Assembly: GCA_017631875.1 (NCBI GenBank) | Contig: JAGBSL010000006.1 | Span: forward strand, 9,001 to 73,000 | DNA: 64,000 nt | Direction of reading: 5' to 3' | Source of the DNA: Bacteroidales bacterium | GTDB lineage: Bacteria > Bacteroidota > Bacteroidia > Bacteroidales > UBA932 | Shown: positions 34,439 through 42,384 of the stretch, in pieces | How positions within the stretch are numbered: the stretch's first letter is position 1 | Layout of the letters: every line of letters begins with the position of its first letter | The notes under the pieces: generated by a model | Databases searched by the model: none | The model's input: the letters and a program-made list of their open reading frames with translations, nothing else | Told to the model about the DNA's origin: nothing | Position numbers and translations under genes: made by a program

Positions 34439-34561
34439 ACATCACTTTTCTGCGAATATAAGGTTTTTATGTCGTTCCAGGAGTTTTTATCGGTTTTCCG
34501 CTCTTCTCTTAGTGGCGTAACATTCTACATTTTTTGAAGAAGAATTCCCTATTCATAATTC

Positions 34562-34610
34562 ACATAAATTGCCAAATCTTATAAAAATTATGAGATTTGG
34601 CAATTTATGT
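34562..34610. repeat. Perfect 18-bp inverted repeat with 13-nt loop
   Basis: ACATAAATTGCCAAATCT (34562-34579) and AGATTTGGCAATTTATGT (34593-34610) are exact complements. No T-run follows on either strand, so it is not a standard terminator. It may be a protein site, a structured RNA or a small-element remnant. Confidence 0.7.
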
Positions 34611-34780
34611 ATAGTATTACAATACTGTCGTCCTCATCAATAAGCATCAAACTTGTTATTAATCAATTAATTATATGGAAAAGTTGCATTATTATACAGT
34701 CACTATATAACAATGCAAATCGCTCATTCCTCGAAACCTCTCAATCGAGTGATATTCACCTATTGTGAGGATGCCCAGTA

Positions 34781-34815
34781 ATAAAAAGCTCAGTGACTTG
34801 ACAAATCACTGAGCT
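34781..34815 (-). terminator. Terminator of the DUF262/HEPN/STAS operon
   Basis: On the minus strand AGCTCAGTGA pairs with TCACTGAGCT around nine bases and is followed by TTTTTAT. It lies 24 nt past the stop of the last gene. Confidence 0.88.
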
Positions 34816-34838
34816 AGCCTATAAATCATTCTATTTTG

Positions 34839-35195
34839 CTAAAAAGCAACTGTACTCATATACTTAAGCAAGTCATCCACATTCTCAAAGTTCAAGACAT
34901 TAGATGTAGGACGAATTGTCTTTACTTTCGTTTGAGTCTTGCTTACTGAGGTAATCATTGCCTGAATGTCCTCTGGAACATTTGTAATCTCCACCTTAAA
35001 AGGCAATGACGAAGCATCCTTCAAAAAGAGATTATAGAACTCATCTATAAAACTCCTTGTAGCAAACATCACCTTACTGAAATCAATCACCACTTCTGAT
35101 TCATTGCTATTCTTAATAAACAGCATCAAATCATTTGCACGGGACCTTGATTTTAGATCTGGCGATAAAATGCTTGTTATATCAATCGTTATCAT
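34839..35195 (-). CDS. STAS-like (DUF4325) protein
   Basis: A 118-aa protein. The start at 35195 (MITIDITSILSPDLKSR) is preferred to 35213 because it lies 10 nt after the preceding stop. The core 'SEVVIDFSKVMFATRSFIDEFYNLFL' is the strand-turn-helix of STAS-like DUF4325 proteins, relatives of anti-sigma antagonists such as SpoIIAA/RsbS. The same block occurs in the N-terminus of the upstream ATPase ('DVVIDFSRTKFISPVFALSLL'), so the two may bind each other or the same partner. It would act as the phosphorylatable or switchable partner of that ATPase. It is the last gene of the four-gene operon. Confidence 0.82.
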   Translation of the reverse strand: MITIDITSILSPDLKSRSRANDLMLFIKNSNESEVVIDFSKVMFATRSFIDEFYNLFLKDASSLPFKVEITNVPEDIQAMITSVSKTQTKVKTIRPTSNVLNFENVDDLLKYMSTVAF

Positions 35196-35205
35196 AGTTA
35201 AAATT

Positions 35206-36093
35206 TTACTCAATATAGTTAATGTAATTAAACTGAGGGGCCTGATATGGAATCCTAAGTGCGACTACCGTACCATTCCATCTTAAATCTCTTGGCAATG
35301 TAAAGAACCCATCCACATCTCTGCTCTTCATATATACAGCACCTCCAGACATTATCATATACTGACCTCCTAAACCATTAATCAGCATTTTCTTAGATGT
35401 ATAGATTCCGTACCCTCGATTTTCTGCATCCGGGAGATTCTTACTTGACAATCCTCTGTTGGCAGCCTTTATCGCCTCTATATCACTTTCTATCTCATTA
35501 TCAACCAACTTCTGGTAACTTCCCAGCAATGTCACTCCCCTATCCGCTATGCATATATCCAAATATCCTTTAGAAGGATATGCTTGAGCACATATGAATC
35601 CTCTATCAGAATCCGAGTGTTCAGTAATATTGTCAATGGTTTCACTTATCATATATTTGAGACCGCTCGCAACATTACTCTGAATGTTTGACTGCCTGAT
35701 GATAAGATTCTCTACAACCGTCAAGATTTCCTCTTTATCATCATTGTTTTTCTCTGCCGGGAAACTGATAACTGGAATATATGTTCTCTTAGCATAACTT
35801 TCCATTACAGCTACGAATTCACTCTTTCTTCCTTGATCAGGCATTATCACACTGTTCATGTGAAATGCTCTCATATACTCCGTCATATTGGTAAAGCTTA
35901 TGTGCTTATCACTCCTTGACGCATAAACCAATAAAGACAAAGCGAACACTGGCGAAATAAACTTAGTTCTTGAAAAATCAATGACTACGTCCTCATCTCC
36001 AGACGATTCAATCTTGGACATGAGGTTAACTGTAGGAATCAGACCATTCATAATACGGTCATCCTGTACATTTATGTAGTCACAAATATTCAT
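35206..36093 (-). CDS. STAS-GHKL ATPase, anti-sigma-kinase-like
   Basis: A 295-aa fusion. Residues 1 to about 100 are STAS-like ('DVVIDFSRTKFISPVFALSLL'). Residues of about 140-290 are a GHKL/HATPase domain: N-box 'ISETIDNITEHS' (Glu151, Asn155, His159), G1-like 'CIADRGVTLLGSY' (Asp184-Arg-Gly) and G2 'ENRGYGIYTSKKML' (226-230). This is the fold of RsbT/RsbW/SpoIIAB-like serine kinases rather than of membrane histidine kinases; no H-box or TM is present. With the STAS-like protein encoded 10 nt downstream it could form a partner-switching pair that gates the HEPN/DUF262 effectors upstream. This link is inferred from the operon. Confidence 0.84.
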   Translation of the reverse strand: MNICDYINVQDDRIMNGLIPTVNLMSKIESSGDEDVVIDFSRTKFISPVFALSLLVYASRSDKHISFTNMTEYMRAFHMNSVIMPDQGRKSEFVAVMESYAKRTYIPVISFPAEKNNDDKEEILTVVENLIIRQSNIQSNVASGLKYMISETIDNITEHSDSDRGFICAQAYPSKGYLDICIADRGVTLLGSYQKLVDNEIESDIEAIKAANRGLSSKNLPDAENRGYGIYTSKKMLINGLGGQYMIMSGGAVYMKSRDVDGFFTLPRDLRWNGTVVALRIPYQAPQFNYINYIE

Positions 36094-36129
36094 GCTTCAA
36101 AATTAAACAATTCTTAATGAAACTCAAAA

Positions 36130-36741
36130 TCACACATTCCCGTTAGCAATATTTTCCGCTGCAGCATCCAATAGATCTTTGTAATAATACCAATATACAG
36201 TACCATTGCAGTTTCCTATTATAAAATCTGTCGGTGTGGTTCCCTTTGCCATACGCCCAGTCTTTCTCTGGACCATCGATTCCAATGACTTCTGTGTCGT
36301 TGAGGACAAATGGGCAGCAGCATTCCTAATCGTTTTCAAGTCAAACAAGTCAAATTTAATTGATGCAACAGCATTATGAATAGGGTTAACCTCTCCTAAA
36401 TAAAGTTTAGACAATTCTATTACTTTGTCTGGATTTGCCCAATCAAAATAGGTATTAGTACCTACTAACAATTTCTTTGCATGCTCAAAATCTGATGCAG
36501 TAACAAACGTATTAACATATGTTCCCTTTAGGGTTTGCTTTTTAAGTAAAAAAGCAGAAAAAGCGGACTCTAAAAACGTCTCCCAAGCTATAAAGAACTT
36601 CAATATAGATGCATCAACAATGAATCTTTGATGTTCCTGGTTATACATATAACTACCATCTTCTTTTTTCGTATATGCCGCCTGCATATATTGAGTAGCC
36701 TTATTGACTGTATCTCTATATGTTGTTAAAATTGCATTCAT
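36130..36741 (-). CDS. HEPN-domain protein (Rx4H), probable RNase effector
   Basis: A 203-aa all-helical protein with the HEPN motif Arg139-N-A-A-A-His144 in 'LKTIRNAAAHLSS', the catalytic pattern of HEPN ribonucleases. Helices before it (DASILKFFIAWETFLESAFSAFLL) match the MAE_28990/RiboL-PSP-like HEPN group that often travels with DUF262 proteins. Its start overlaps the DUF262 stop by ATGA, a sign of fixed stoichiometry. Expected action is cleavage of RNA on infection, leading to growth arrest. A structural or binding role without activity is the alternative. Confidence 0.82.
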   Translation of the reverse strand: MNAILTTYRDTVNKATQYMQAAYTKKEDGSYMYNQEHQRFIVDASILKFFIAWETFLESAFSAFLLKKQTLKGTYVNTFVTASDFEHAKKLLVGTNTYFDWANPDKVIELSKLYLGEVNPIHNAVASIKFDLFDLKTIRNAAAHLSSTTQKSLESMVQRKTGRMAKGTTPTDFIIGNCNGTVYWYYYKDLLDAAAENIANGNV

Positions 36742-37820
36742 TCAGCACCAGCCACTAGTTCCACTATGAATTTTGTCCTCAGATTCCTCTTACTAGCATC
36801 GGTAGTAGCACGACGGCTACTATCAATAAATTGCTGCTCCTTTGGAGATAAAGCCATTATATCTTCGTCTGCTTTATCGAATATATATCCAATACGGTCT
36901 AATCGATGTCTTATCTTAGATATTTGCCTTTCATTGTTCATATCAATTATAAAATCGTCCCCTTCTCTATCATATGACGGTAAACCATAAAGTAAATGAT
37001 AGAATGCTGTAAACAATGAATAAAACAAATGCACCCTTACGAACTCAGTATCCGACATGCCATTGGGAAATAGACTTTGAATGACATACATTACATTATC
37101 GAATCTATCTGATAACTGATCAATATCGTAATCAAATTCTTTTTCAAAAGCATCATAATACGTCTTGATTTTCTTCTTCTCCTTTATCCCCACACACATT
37201 GCAATCAGTAAATCCGCTGTAAGATTCACATCATCCATCCTCAAGCATTTCTTCTCAGAGATAATCTTATTCTGAATCCAAAACTCAAAATACTTTTTGG
37301 CAATCTGATCGGCAAGTAATTTAAATGGGCCAAAATGGTTAGCATTAATCTTTTCTTGCTCATTTAAAACCACAGAATATGAGTTTAATCGACTGAAAAC
37401 ATCCAAAACTTGTGGGTCAGGCATATTAACCAGCAAGTCAACTGAAATCTCATAATTCAGGATATTTGCCTGAATTTCATCATCAACTTGACTCAACTGC
37501 GAAAAAAAATAGCCTCCATATTGAGGATTATGCTTTTTGGATATGCAGAATCCATCATTAAGAAAAGACAATATCGTCCTTAATCTCTGTTGTCCATCGA
37601 CGACTTCTCGTATAGAATTTTTAGTAGCAACATTTATTTTCTGACGTATAAACACTTTAGGGATAGGGAGACCTCTAACAATCGTATCCATTAAATAGGA
37701 TTTAGCATTATCATTCCAAACAGATCTTCTCTGAAAATTCGGATTCAGCTCCAACTGACCATTACTTTTCCACTCTAGAAAATCATTAATGCTATATGTT
37801 CTACTATCAAAATTCTTCAT
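36738..37820 (-). CDS. DUF262 (GmrSD N-terminal-like) protein
   Basis: A 360-aa protein with the DUF262 core: 'LELNPNFQRRSVWND' (substrate/nucleotide-facing block), 'YLMDTIVRGLPIPKVFI' and the catalytic-like 'EVVDGQQRLRTILSFL' (DGQQR). In GmrSD and relatives this ParB/Srx-like fold hydrolyses nucleotides or senses modified DNA. The usual C-terminal DUF1524 HNH nuclease is absent: the protein ends in charged helices (ALSPKEQQFIDSSRRAT). The effector role may therefore be moved to the HEPN partner. ATGs at 37829 and 37820 are both possible. A TATCTTTG box lies at 37853-37846 on the minus strand. Confidence 0.86.
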   Translation of the reverse strand: MKNFDSRTYSINDFLEWKSNGQLELNPNFQRRSVWNDNAKSYLMDTIVRGLPIPKVFIRQKINVATKNSIREVVDGQQRLRTILSFLNDGFCISKKHNPQYGGYFFSQLSQVDDEIQANILNYEISVDLLVNMPDPQVLDVFSRLNSYSVVLNEQEKINANHFGPFKLLADQIAKKYFEFWIQNKIISEKKCLRMDDVNLTADLLIAMCVGIKEKKKIKTYYDAFEKEFDYDIDQLSDRFDNVMYVIQSLFPNGMSDTEFVRVHLFYSLFTAFYHLLYGLPSYDREGDDFIIDMNNERQISKIRHRLDRIGYIFDKADEDIMALSPKEQQFIDSSRRATTDASKRNLRTKFIVELVAGAE

Positions 37821-37981
37821 AATATGCATATTTATGTACTGTCTACAAAGATATTAAATTCCTTTTACAAAACTTATTTAACACCTACTTTAAATAGGAT
37901 GTAGTGAAAAATAGAACTCTTTTTTGTCATTAAAATAGTTATTCCCTTATTTAAACTCGCAAATATTTACCACCCCGCATC

Positions 37982-39340
37982 TTACTCCAACATACTCACC
38001 AGATCCCGCTTCATATCCTCGTCGATTTCGCGGTAGCGGGCGAAGGCGCGACTGCCTTCTTTGTGGCCGCTGAGGGCTCCGACCAGGTTCGGGTCCTTGA
38101 CCTGTTTGTAGAGGTTGCCGACGAAGCAGCGGCGGGCCAGATGGGAAGATGCAACTTCGTTGAGAGGACGGATTTCCTGTTCGCTGGTGGTTGGATTATA
38201 GACTACGACCGGACGGGTAAGTCCGGCGGCAAGGAACATCTTCTTGATAGCAATATTGTATTTCTGCTGCGAAATCAGAGGAAGGAGTTCATCGAATGGC
38301 TGGTCCTTATATCTCTCGAGTATTTCCTTTGCAATAGAGTTCAATGGCACACGGACAGTCACCGGACGGCCATCCTTGGTCTTGCGCGGAATATACTCGA
38401 CTCCCCCGTTAATTACATTTGCCTTGGTAAGTTTATAGAGGTCTCCCACACGACAGCCGATCAGACACTGAAAGACGAATATATCCCTCTGAACTGCCAA
38501 GGCTGGAGTGGCAGACAAATCAGTCTTATATAGTTGGTTTCGCTCCTCAATCGTTATGTAGTATGGAGTTCCATAGACACACTCCTCTACAGTGAAATGC
38601 TTGAACGGATTGTTCTCGGTTTTGCCTTGACCTACTGCCCAGCGGAAGAATGTGCGGAGTTTTGTGAACACATCGTTAATAGTATTCTGACCGCGAGCCT
38701 GCGGAGTACGGGTCTCTGGGAATGCATCATAAACAGGTTTATATGCACGCGAGCAGATGAACTTTCCCGTTTCTGCATCACGAGTAAAGAAAGTATGCTC
38801 CTGGCGCAGGAATGTCTCGAATTCCCGAAGGATATCCGGAGTGACAACATCGAAGGTCAGACGGAACTTCTTGGACACATTGATACGCCTGTAAAGTTCA
38901 AATCGTTGCAAGGCACGATAAATCACACGGAAGTTACGGGTACGTACATCCGAGAGTTTTCTTGTCTCCAGGAAATAGTCAAAATCATCAAAGAAGGAAG
39001 AAATACCCTCCTGATTCTTGACCACCGGATGCAGAAGTTTATACATCTCTGCGGAAAGCCATTCGGAAGTAAGTACCGACTTATCCGGAGCGGCATTGTA
39101 CAGATCGGTGATCTGCGACTTACGCAGGGCCACAGTCCTGTTGAATTCTGCACGTTCAGCCGGATCCATCAGTATTTTTGCCTTTATCTCCTCCTTCTTC
39201 GGATTCCAATGCTCAGGGTTAACCGTAATGTCACTGGAATACAGCAGCTGCACTGCCCTTCCATCCCTCAAGCGGAATCTTACATTTGCTTCCTTCGTCT
39301 TCTTGGTCGAAACCCTTATGAATGCCGTAACTGTAGCCAT
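37982..39340 (-). CDS. Tyrosine recombinase (integrase) of the element
   Basis: A 452-aa integrase of the Bacteroides type. The start at 39340 (MATVTAFIRVSTKKTKEAN) is preferred; the reading frame extends to 39481 but would add a leader that crosses the promoter. An N-terminal Arm-DNA-binding domain ('VRFRLRDGRAVQLLYSS') is followed by a SAM-like core-binding domain and a catalytic domain with Arg297 (CLIGCRVGDL), His400 and Arg403 (SSHLARRCFVGNL), His426 (LSGHKEGS) and nucleophile Tyr436 (FARYREI). It recombines the 15-bp core in tRNA-Leu. Its promoter (39367-39397) overlaps three TGCACCAC motifs, so self-regulation is likely. Confidence 0.94.
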   Translation of the reverse strand: MATVTAFIRVSTKKTKEANVRFRLRDGRAVQLLYSSDITVNPEHWNPKKEEIKAKILMDPAERAEFNRTVALRKSQITDLYNAAPDKSVLTSEWLSAEMYKLLHPVVKNQEGISSFFDDFDYFLETRKLSDVRTRNFRVIYRALQRFELYRRINVSKKFRLTFDVVTPDILREFETFLRQEHTFFTRDAETGKFICSRAYKPVYDAFPETRTPQARGQNTINDVFTKLRTFFRWAVGQGKTENNPFKHFTVEECVYGTPYYITIEERNQLYKTDLSATPALAVQRDIFVFQCLIGCRVGDLYKLTKANVINGGVEYIPRKTKDGRPVTVRVPLNSIAKEILERYKDQPFDELLPLISQQKYNIAIKKMFLAAGLTRPVVVYNPTTSEQEIRPLNEVASSHLARRCFVGNLYKQVKDPNLVGALSGHKEGSRAFARYREIDEDMKRDLVSMLE

Positions 39341-39360
39341 ATCCTTTTCTCTAAAAATCC

Positions 39361-39409
39361 GTGGTGCAAATTTAAAAATGGTGGTGCAAATTTCCAAAAT
39401 TTGCACCAC
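39361..39409. promoter_or_regulatory. Integrase promoter overlapping candidate arm-type sites, right end
   Basis: On the minus strand TTG (39397-39395), a 20-nt spacer and TAAATTTG (39374-39367) form a promoter. TGCACCAC lies at 39361-39368 and 39381-39388 (both minus) and 39402-39409 (plus); the last two form an inverted pair. Two further copies are at the left end (14269-14287). Confidence 0.65.
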
Positions 39410-39537
39410 ATCTCCGAAATTTGATGAAATATTACGAATATCAAAGAAACCAAAGAACCCTTTTATATTATTGTATATCAATCTATTATATAAACAAATC
39501 CGAATTCACCAATTTTCTGCAGAATTCCATTTTCATC

Positions 39538-39552
39538 CCCGGCTCCGGGTAC
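39538..39552 (+). repeat. attR core, 15-bp direct repeat
   Basis: An exact copy of the tRNA-Leu 3' end (14199-14213). The original tRNA terminator follows at once. Confidence 0.93.
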
Positions 39553-39595
39553 AAGCAAAAGACTCAGCATTACGCTGGGTCTTTTTTGCTTGTAC
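39550..39595 (+). terminator. Original tRNA-Leu terminator, displaced by the insertion
   Basis: ACAAGCAAAAGACTCAGC pairs with GCTGGGTCTTTTTTGCTTGT around ATTAC. It begins where the tRNA copy ends, so before integration it stood directly after the tRNA. Confidence 0.8.
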
Positions 39596-39601
39596 CCTTT
39601 C

Positions 39602-39735
39602 TCAACCCCAGTCAGCTGCGCTGACAGCCCCTTTCAGGGGCATACCGACCGCTCCCGATGGTCGGGTCGGGCGTCCCCGCTGCTGCGATTTTCTGCGAAA
39701 ATCTTGCTGACGCGGATGACGCGGCGCTGATGCGC
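39602..39735. repeat. Mosaic of short palindromes
   Basis: Successive small hairpins: CAGTCAGCTGCGCTGAC, CCCCTTTCAGGGG, CCGACC...GGTCGG, GATTTTCTGCGAAAATC and GGCGC...GCGCC. The first two are a diverged inverted version of the unit at 58193-58235. No gene. Confidence 0.6.
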
Positions 39736-39848
39736 CTTGTTATTTCATTAAAAAACGGCTCTCTACCCATCAGGAGGGCGATTATTGGGTTGAATTCAGC
39801 AGTTCGAAAACTTTTTTTGTATATTTGAAAACAATATTTCTGCACAAA

Positions 39849-40382
39849 ATGTTTCGATTACTTATAACATCACTAATACTATTGATTACCATGAATTCTT
39901 GTGACAAGACTCTTGCGACTTATTCAATGAAAGTCGAAGGTAAAGACATTGTTATCACAGATGTCGTATATATAATGGCTGACGGGAATGATATCGACTT
40001 GCTGAAATGTAGAAGAAACGAAGGAAATCTTGAGAGTATTGGTCTGCCAAATAGTATTACAGCATGTGGATGTGACGTCAATAAAGAAACCATTTATAAT
40101 GACAACGGGGAAATCATTGCGAAGTATTGTACAGACTACTATGTAGTCGGATGCTTCCTGCTTGAAGAATTGCTTGCATACAACCCCGAGCTTGGTGAGG
40201 AGATGAAAAGAAATGCCCATGCATATGCAATCATCAGAGATTTCGCAGGCACTGTCACATTCACAATCAAGGAGGAAAAATACTACCGCGAAAGACTTCC
40301 GATACTTAACATACGTGGAGAGGGCAACATCAATTTCCACTCTGATTACGAACCTGGTTGGGAAGAGGACGAAGAGGAGTAA
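39849..40382 (+). CDS. Small exported lipoprotein, duplicated family copy 1
   Basis: A 177-aa protein with lipoprotein signal MFRLLITSLILLITMNSCDK (Cys at 18). The start at 39849 matches that of the copy at 42385. A TATATTTG box lies at 39820-39827, so the ATG at 39825 is excluded. No known domain. An extracellular Cys pair ('TACGCDVNKE') and an acidic tail (GWEEDEEE) are notable. The N-terminal ~26 codons and the C-terminal ~40 codons are nearly identical in DNA to the copy at 42385-42924, whereas the middle is diverged. Function unknown. Confidence 0.8.
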   Translation: MFRLLITSLILLITMNSCDKTLATYSMKVEGKDIVITDVVYIMADGNDIDLLKCRRNEGNLESIGLPNSITACGCDVNKETIYNDNGEIIAKYCTDYYVVGCFLLEELLAYNPELGEEMKRNAHAYAIIRDFAGTVTFTIKEEKYYRERLPILNIRGEGNINFHSDYEPGWEEDEEE

Positions 40383-40725
40383 AAACATTAATCATCAAAC
40401 GACGGGAAATACTTCCTCAACTGATAAATCCTACCCAAATCTTCCATGAATTGGTCAGGGTACGACAAAATCCTGTAAGCATTGATAGTCAACTGCTTAC
40501 AGGATTTTATTTTTTCAAAAACTCAAAAATGGTCACTTTTGGTCACCACAATGCAAAAGGTGACCTCAAAACACCTCAAGATCTACTGCTTCAGGGAGAA
40601 TTCCCACAAGGAGGGGCTTATGGAAGTGAATATTTCAATCATCAAACAATGGAAAGCACTTTCTAAAGCGGGCATATTTTTTGTATCTTTATAAGCGTTA
40701 CTTTCTACCCTTAAAACCCTGCGTT
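40383..40725. other. Intergenic region with repeated 3' flanks
   Basis: No gene is supported. AACATT-AATCATCAAACGACGG-AAATACTT...CAACTGATAAAT begins at 40384 and recurs after the next gene (41572-41617). A weaker version (TTTCAATCATCAAACAATGG) is at 40633-40652. The region is probably a by-product of segmental duplication. A TACAGGATTTTATTTTTTC stretch at 40497-40517 could stop transcription. Confidence 0.5.
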
Positions 40726-41571
40726 ATGAAAGCAAATAGGATTTCACAGGCAATCTTGGGCCTCTTCATATTAGCAACACTATGCTTCGGATGCAATAGC
40801 AACAGCAATCACGTTGATTCTCGTTTTAAGATTTTGGTTGACTCAGACTTAGAAGGGGAAAAATACACCATTTTGGATACAGCCACAGACAGCTTAATAT
40901 ATGACGGTGGATATAACCCAATAACATTAGATACTGTTATAAGTGGCACCTACATTTTTTACGAGCACATTATAAGCGAAGAATTCTTTGCTTGGTTGGT
41001 AACTTATAACCCAGATAAGGACATTTTGACGAGAGCACATCTTAATTTGGAAAAAGGATTTGAAGAACAAGATTGGGAAAGGCTCACAAGTCTTCGTAAC
41101 GAGGATTTATATGAGATTGAATCCTTGGATATTGCAAATAGAACAATCTCCGTCAGGCTCCTGAATGGCAGTCTTGAGACACTTGACTTGAAAGGAGAAA
41201 AATATGGTAATTATTGGGTAGAATATGATGTTGATCCAAACACAATGATTGCAGACACTTTAATATTATCTCCTACAGATACCATTATTACAATGAATAA
41301 TTCCATCCACGGGAAAGTTTTTTATAAAGGCAAATTCATAGCAGAACCTTATATTACATCTAAATCCTTTAAAGGCATAGATAACCCTGAAATATACATT
41401 TTAGCCCCAACAGAAAAAGTATGGTTTGAAACAGAAGGAGACGAACTTGTCGCAAATACGGGAATGTTTATGAACGACACTGATTGCGGTTATTGGACTG
41501 AAATAAGGATTGACAGCACAGGACGAACTTCATTGAGCTATATTGTAAACGAAGAAAATATGGGAGATTAA
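40726..41571 (+). CDS. Exported lipoprotein of unknown function
   Basis: A 281-aa protein. The start at 40726 gives MKANRISQAILGLFILATLCFGCNS, a lipoprotein signal with Cys at 23; upstream in-frame ATG 40681 has no signal character. The mature part is beta-rich, with 'KFKGIDNPEIYILAPTEKVWFETEGDELV'-like strands and repeated 'DTLILSPTDTIITMNN' patterns. No catalytic motif. It lies between two paralogous small lipoproteins on the same strand and is AT-richer than the right arm genes. Confidence 0.75.
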   Translation: MKANRISQAILGLFILATLCFGCNSNSNHVDSRFKILVDSDLEGEKYTILDTATDSLIYDGGYNPITLDTVISGTYIFYEHIISEEFFAWLVTYNPDKDILTRAHLNLEKGFEEQDWERLTSLRNEDLYEIESLDIANRTISVRLLNGSLETLDLKGEKYGNYWVEYDVDPNTMIADTLILSPTDTIITMNNSIHGKVFYKGKFIAEPYITSKSFKGIDNPEIYILAPTEKVWFETEGDELVANTGMFMNDTDCGYWTEIRIDSTGRTSLSYIVNEENMGD

Positions 41572-41644
41572 ACATTCCAATCATCAAACGACGGAAAATA
41601 CTTCAACTGATAAATCGAGATTTATATATAAAAATTACCTCGTT

Positions 41645-42352
41645 ATGTTAAGAACGACATTATTTACCACACTATGGTTGTCATCACTCATCTTTTGTGT
41701 GAGCGTTTCAGCACAAGAGCATCAGTTCAGCGTCAAGGAGACAAGAATCACCCGAGAAGAGTTTGTTGATGCGTATCAGCATCGCTTAGAGTATAATCAG
41801 GTCAGAGACACCACACTGGACTGGCATACGAAGAAAGAGGTCGAAGTTGCAGCATTCCGCACGCTCACCGATGAAGAGAAAGAAGCATATATATGGACTG
41901 ATTATGGGATTCTTAATATAGGACGATACCCTAATGGTGAATATGTTGCGGATTTATGGTATGCCAACTGGATGGGAGCCGTTTTTGTGGATGAAAACTT
42001 TCAGGCAGATTCCACCACAATTAATGCAAGCGACCGTGCTGCATATTCCAAGACAGGGATATATGTTGGTTGCAGAGGTTTCGACTGCGATCATATTGCG
42101 TGGCTTCATTTTTACCGACACAAAGACGGCAATCTTGCCCGAATGGAAGAAATTGCGGTATATATCAACAACCAGTGGAAATTACCTTGGTACGAAGATT
42201 TCCCTGAATTTGAAGGACTGGACTTCAATAACGCGATGGTATGGCATAAAGACTCACTCTATTGTTTTGGCGTAGAAAATTATGATGATGAAAACGGAAA
42301 GTGGTGTACTCGTCCTATTTTCCTGAAATTAGAGTTAATTCCTATTAAGTAG
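41645..42352 (+). CDS. Secreted protein of unknown function
   Basis: A 235-aa protein with a cleavable signal (MLRTTLFTTLWLSSLIFCVSVSAQE, cut after SAQ). The mature part starts 'HQFSVKETRITREEFVDAYQHRLEY'. It carries a Trp/Tyr-rich middle (LWYANWMGAVFVDENF; WLHFYRHKDGN) with no assigned domain. It ends 32 nt before the second copy of the small lipoprotein. The tail 'NYDDENGKWCTRPIFLKLELIPIK' is beta-like. Function unknown; possibly a periplasmic binding or immunity-like protein given the small-protein cluster. Confidence 0.75.
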   Translation: MLRTTLFTTLWLSSLIFCVSVSAQEHQFSVKETRITREEFVDAYQHRLEYNQVRDTTLDWHTKKEVEVAAFRTLTDEEKEAYIWTDYGILNIGRYPNGEYVADLWYANWMGAVFVDENFQADSTTINASDRAAYSKTGIYVGCRGFDCDHIAWLHFYRHKDGNLARMEEIAVYINNQWKLPWYEDFPEFEGLDFNNAMVWHKDSLYCFGVENYDDENGKWCTRPIFLKLELIPIK

Positions 42353-42384
42353 ATCCTAATCTAACTAAACAGAGTGTATTCAAA

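Larger units (their letters stand above)
34439..34838. other. Non-coding boundary between backbone and the DUF262/HEPN cargo
   Basis: About 400 AT-rich bases with no gene. It holds a perfect 18-bp inverted repeat (34562-34610) and the terminator of the cargo operon (34781-34815). Confidence 0.65.
14199..39552. mobile_element. Integrative mobilizable element of about 25.3 kb in tRNA-Leu, carrying three defence-like modules
   Basis: It is bounded by a 15-bp direct repeat of the tRNA 3' end (14199-14213 and 39538-39552). It has a tyrosine recombinase next to the right end, relaxase and MobC genes, a DnaC-like loader, an initiator-like protein and an excisionase-like protein. No type IV secretion genes are present, so transfer would need a helper element. 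The layout resembles NBU-type elements of Bacteroides; NBU1 is known to use a tRNA-Leu gene. Cargo is defence-like and AT-richer than the flanks, which suggests assembly from several sources. The original tRNA terminator now sits just beyond the right end (39550-39595). Confidence 0.92.

Noticed and set aside
14199..39552. Complete conjugative element or prophage
   Set aside because: No type IV secretion, coupling protein or phage structural genes; mobilization genes only.
40358..40694. Small open frames between the first and second exported protein genes
   Set aside because: No signal, start context or conserved pattern; they cross repeated 3' flanks.
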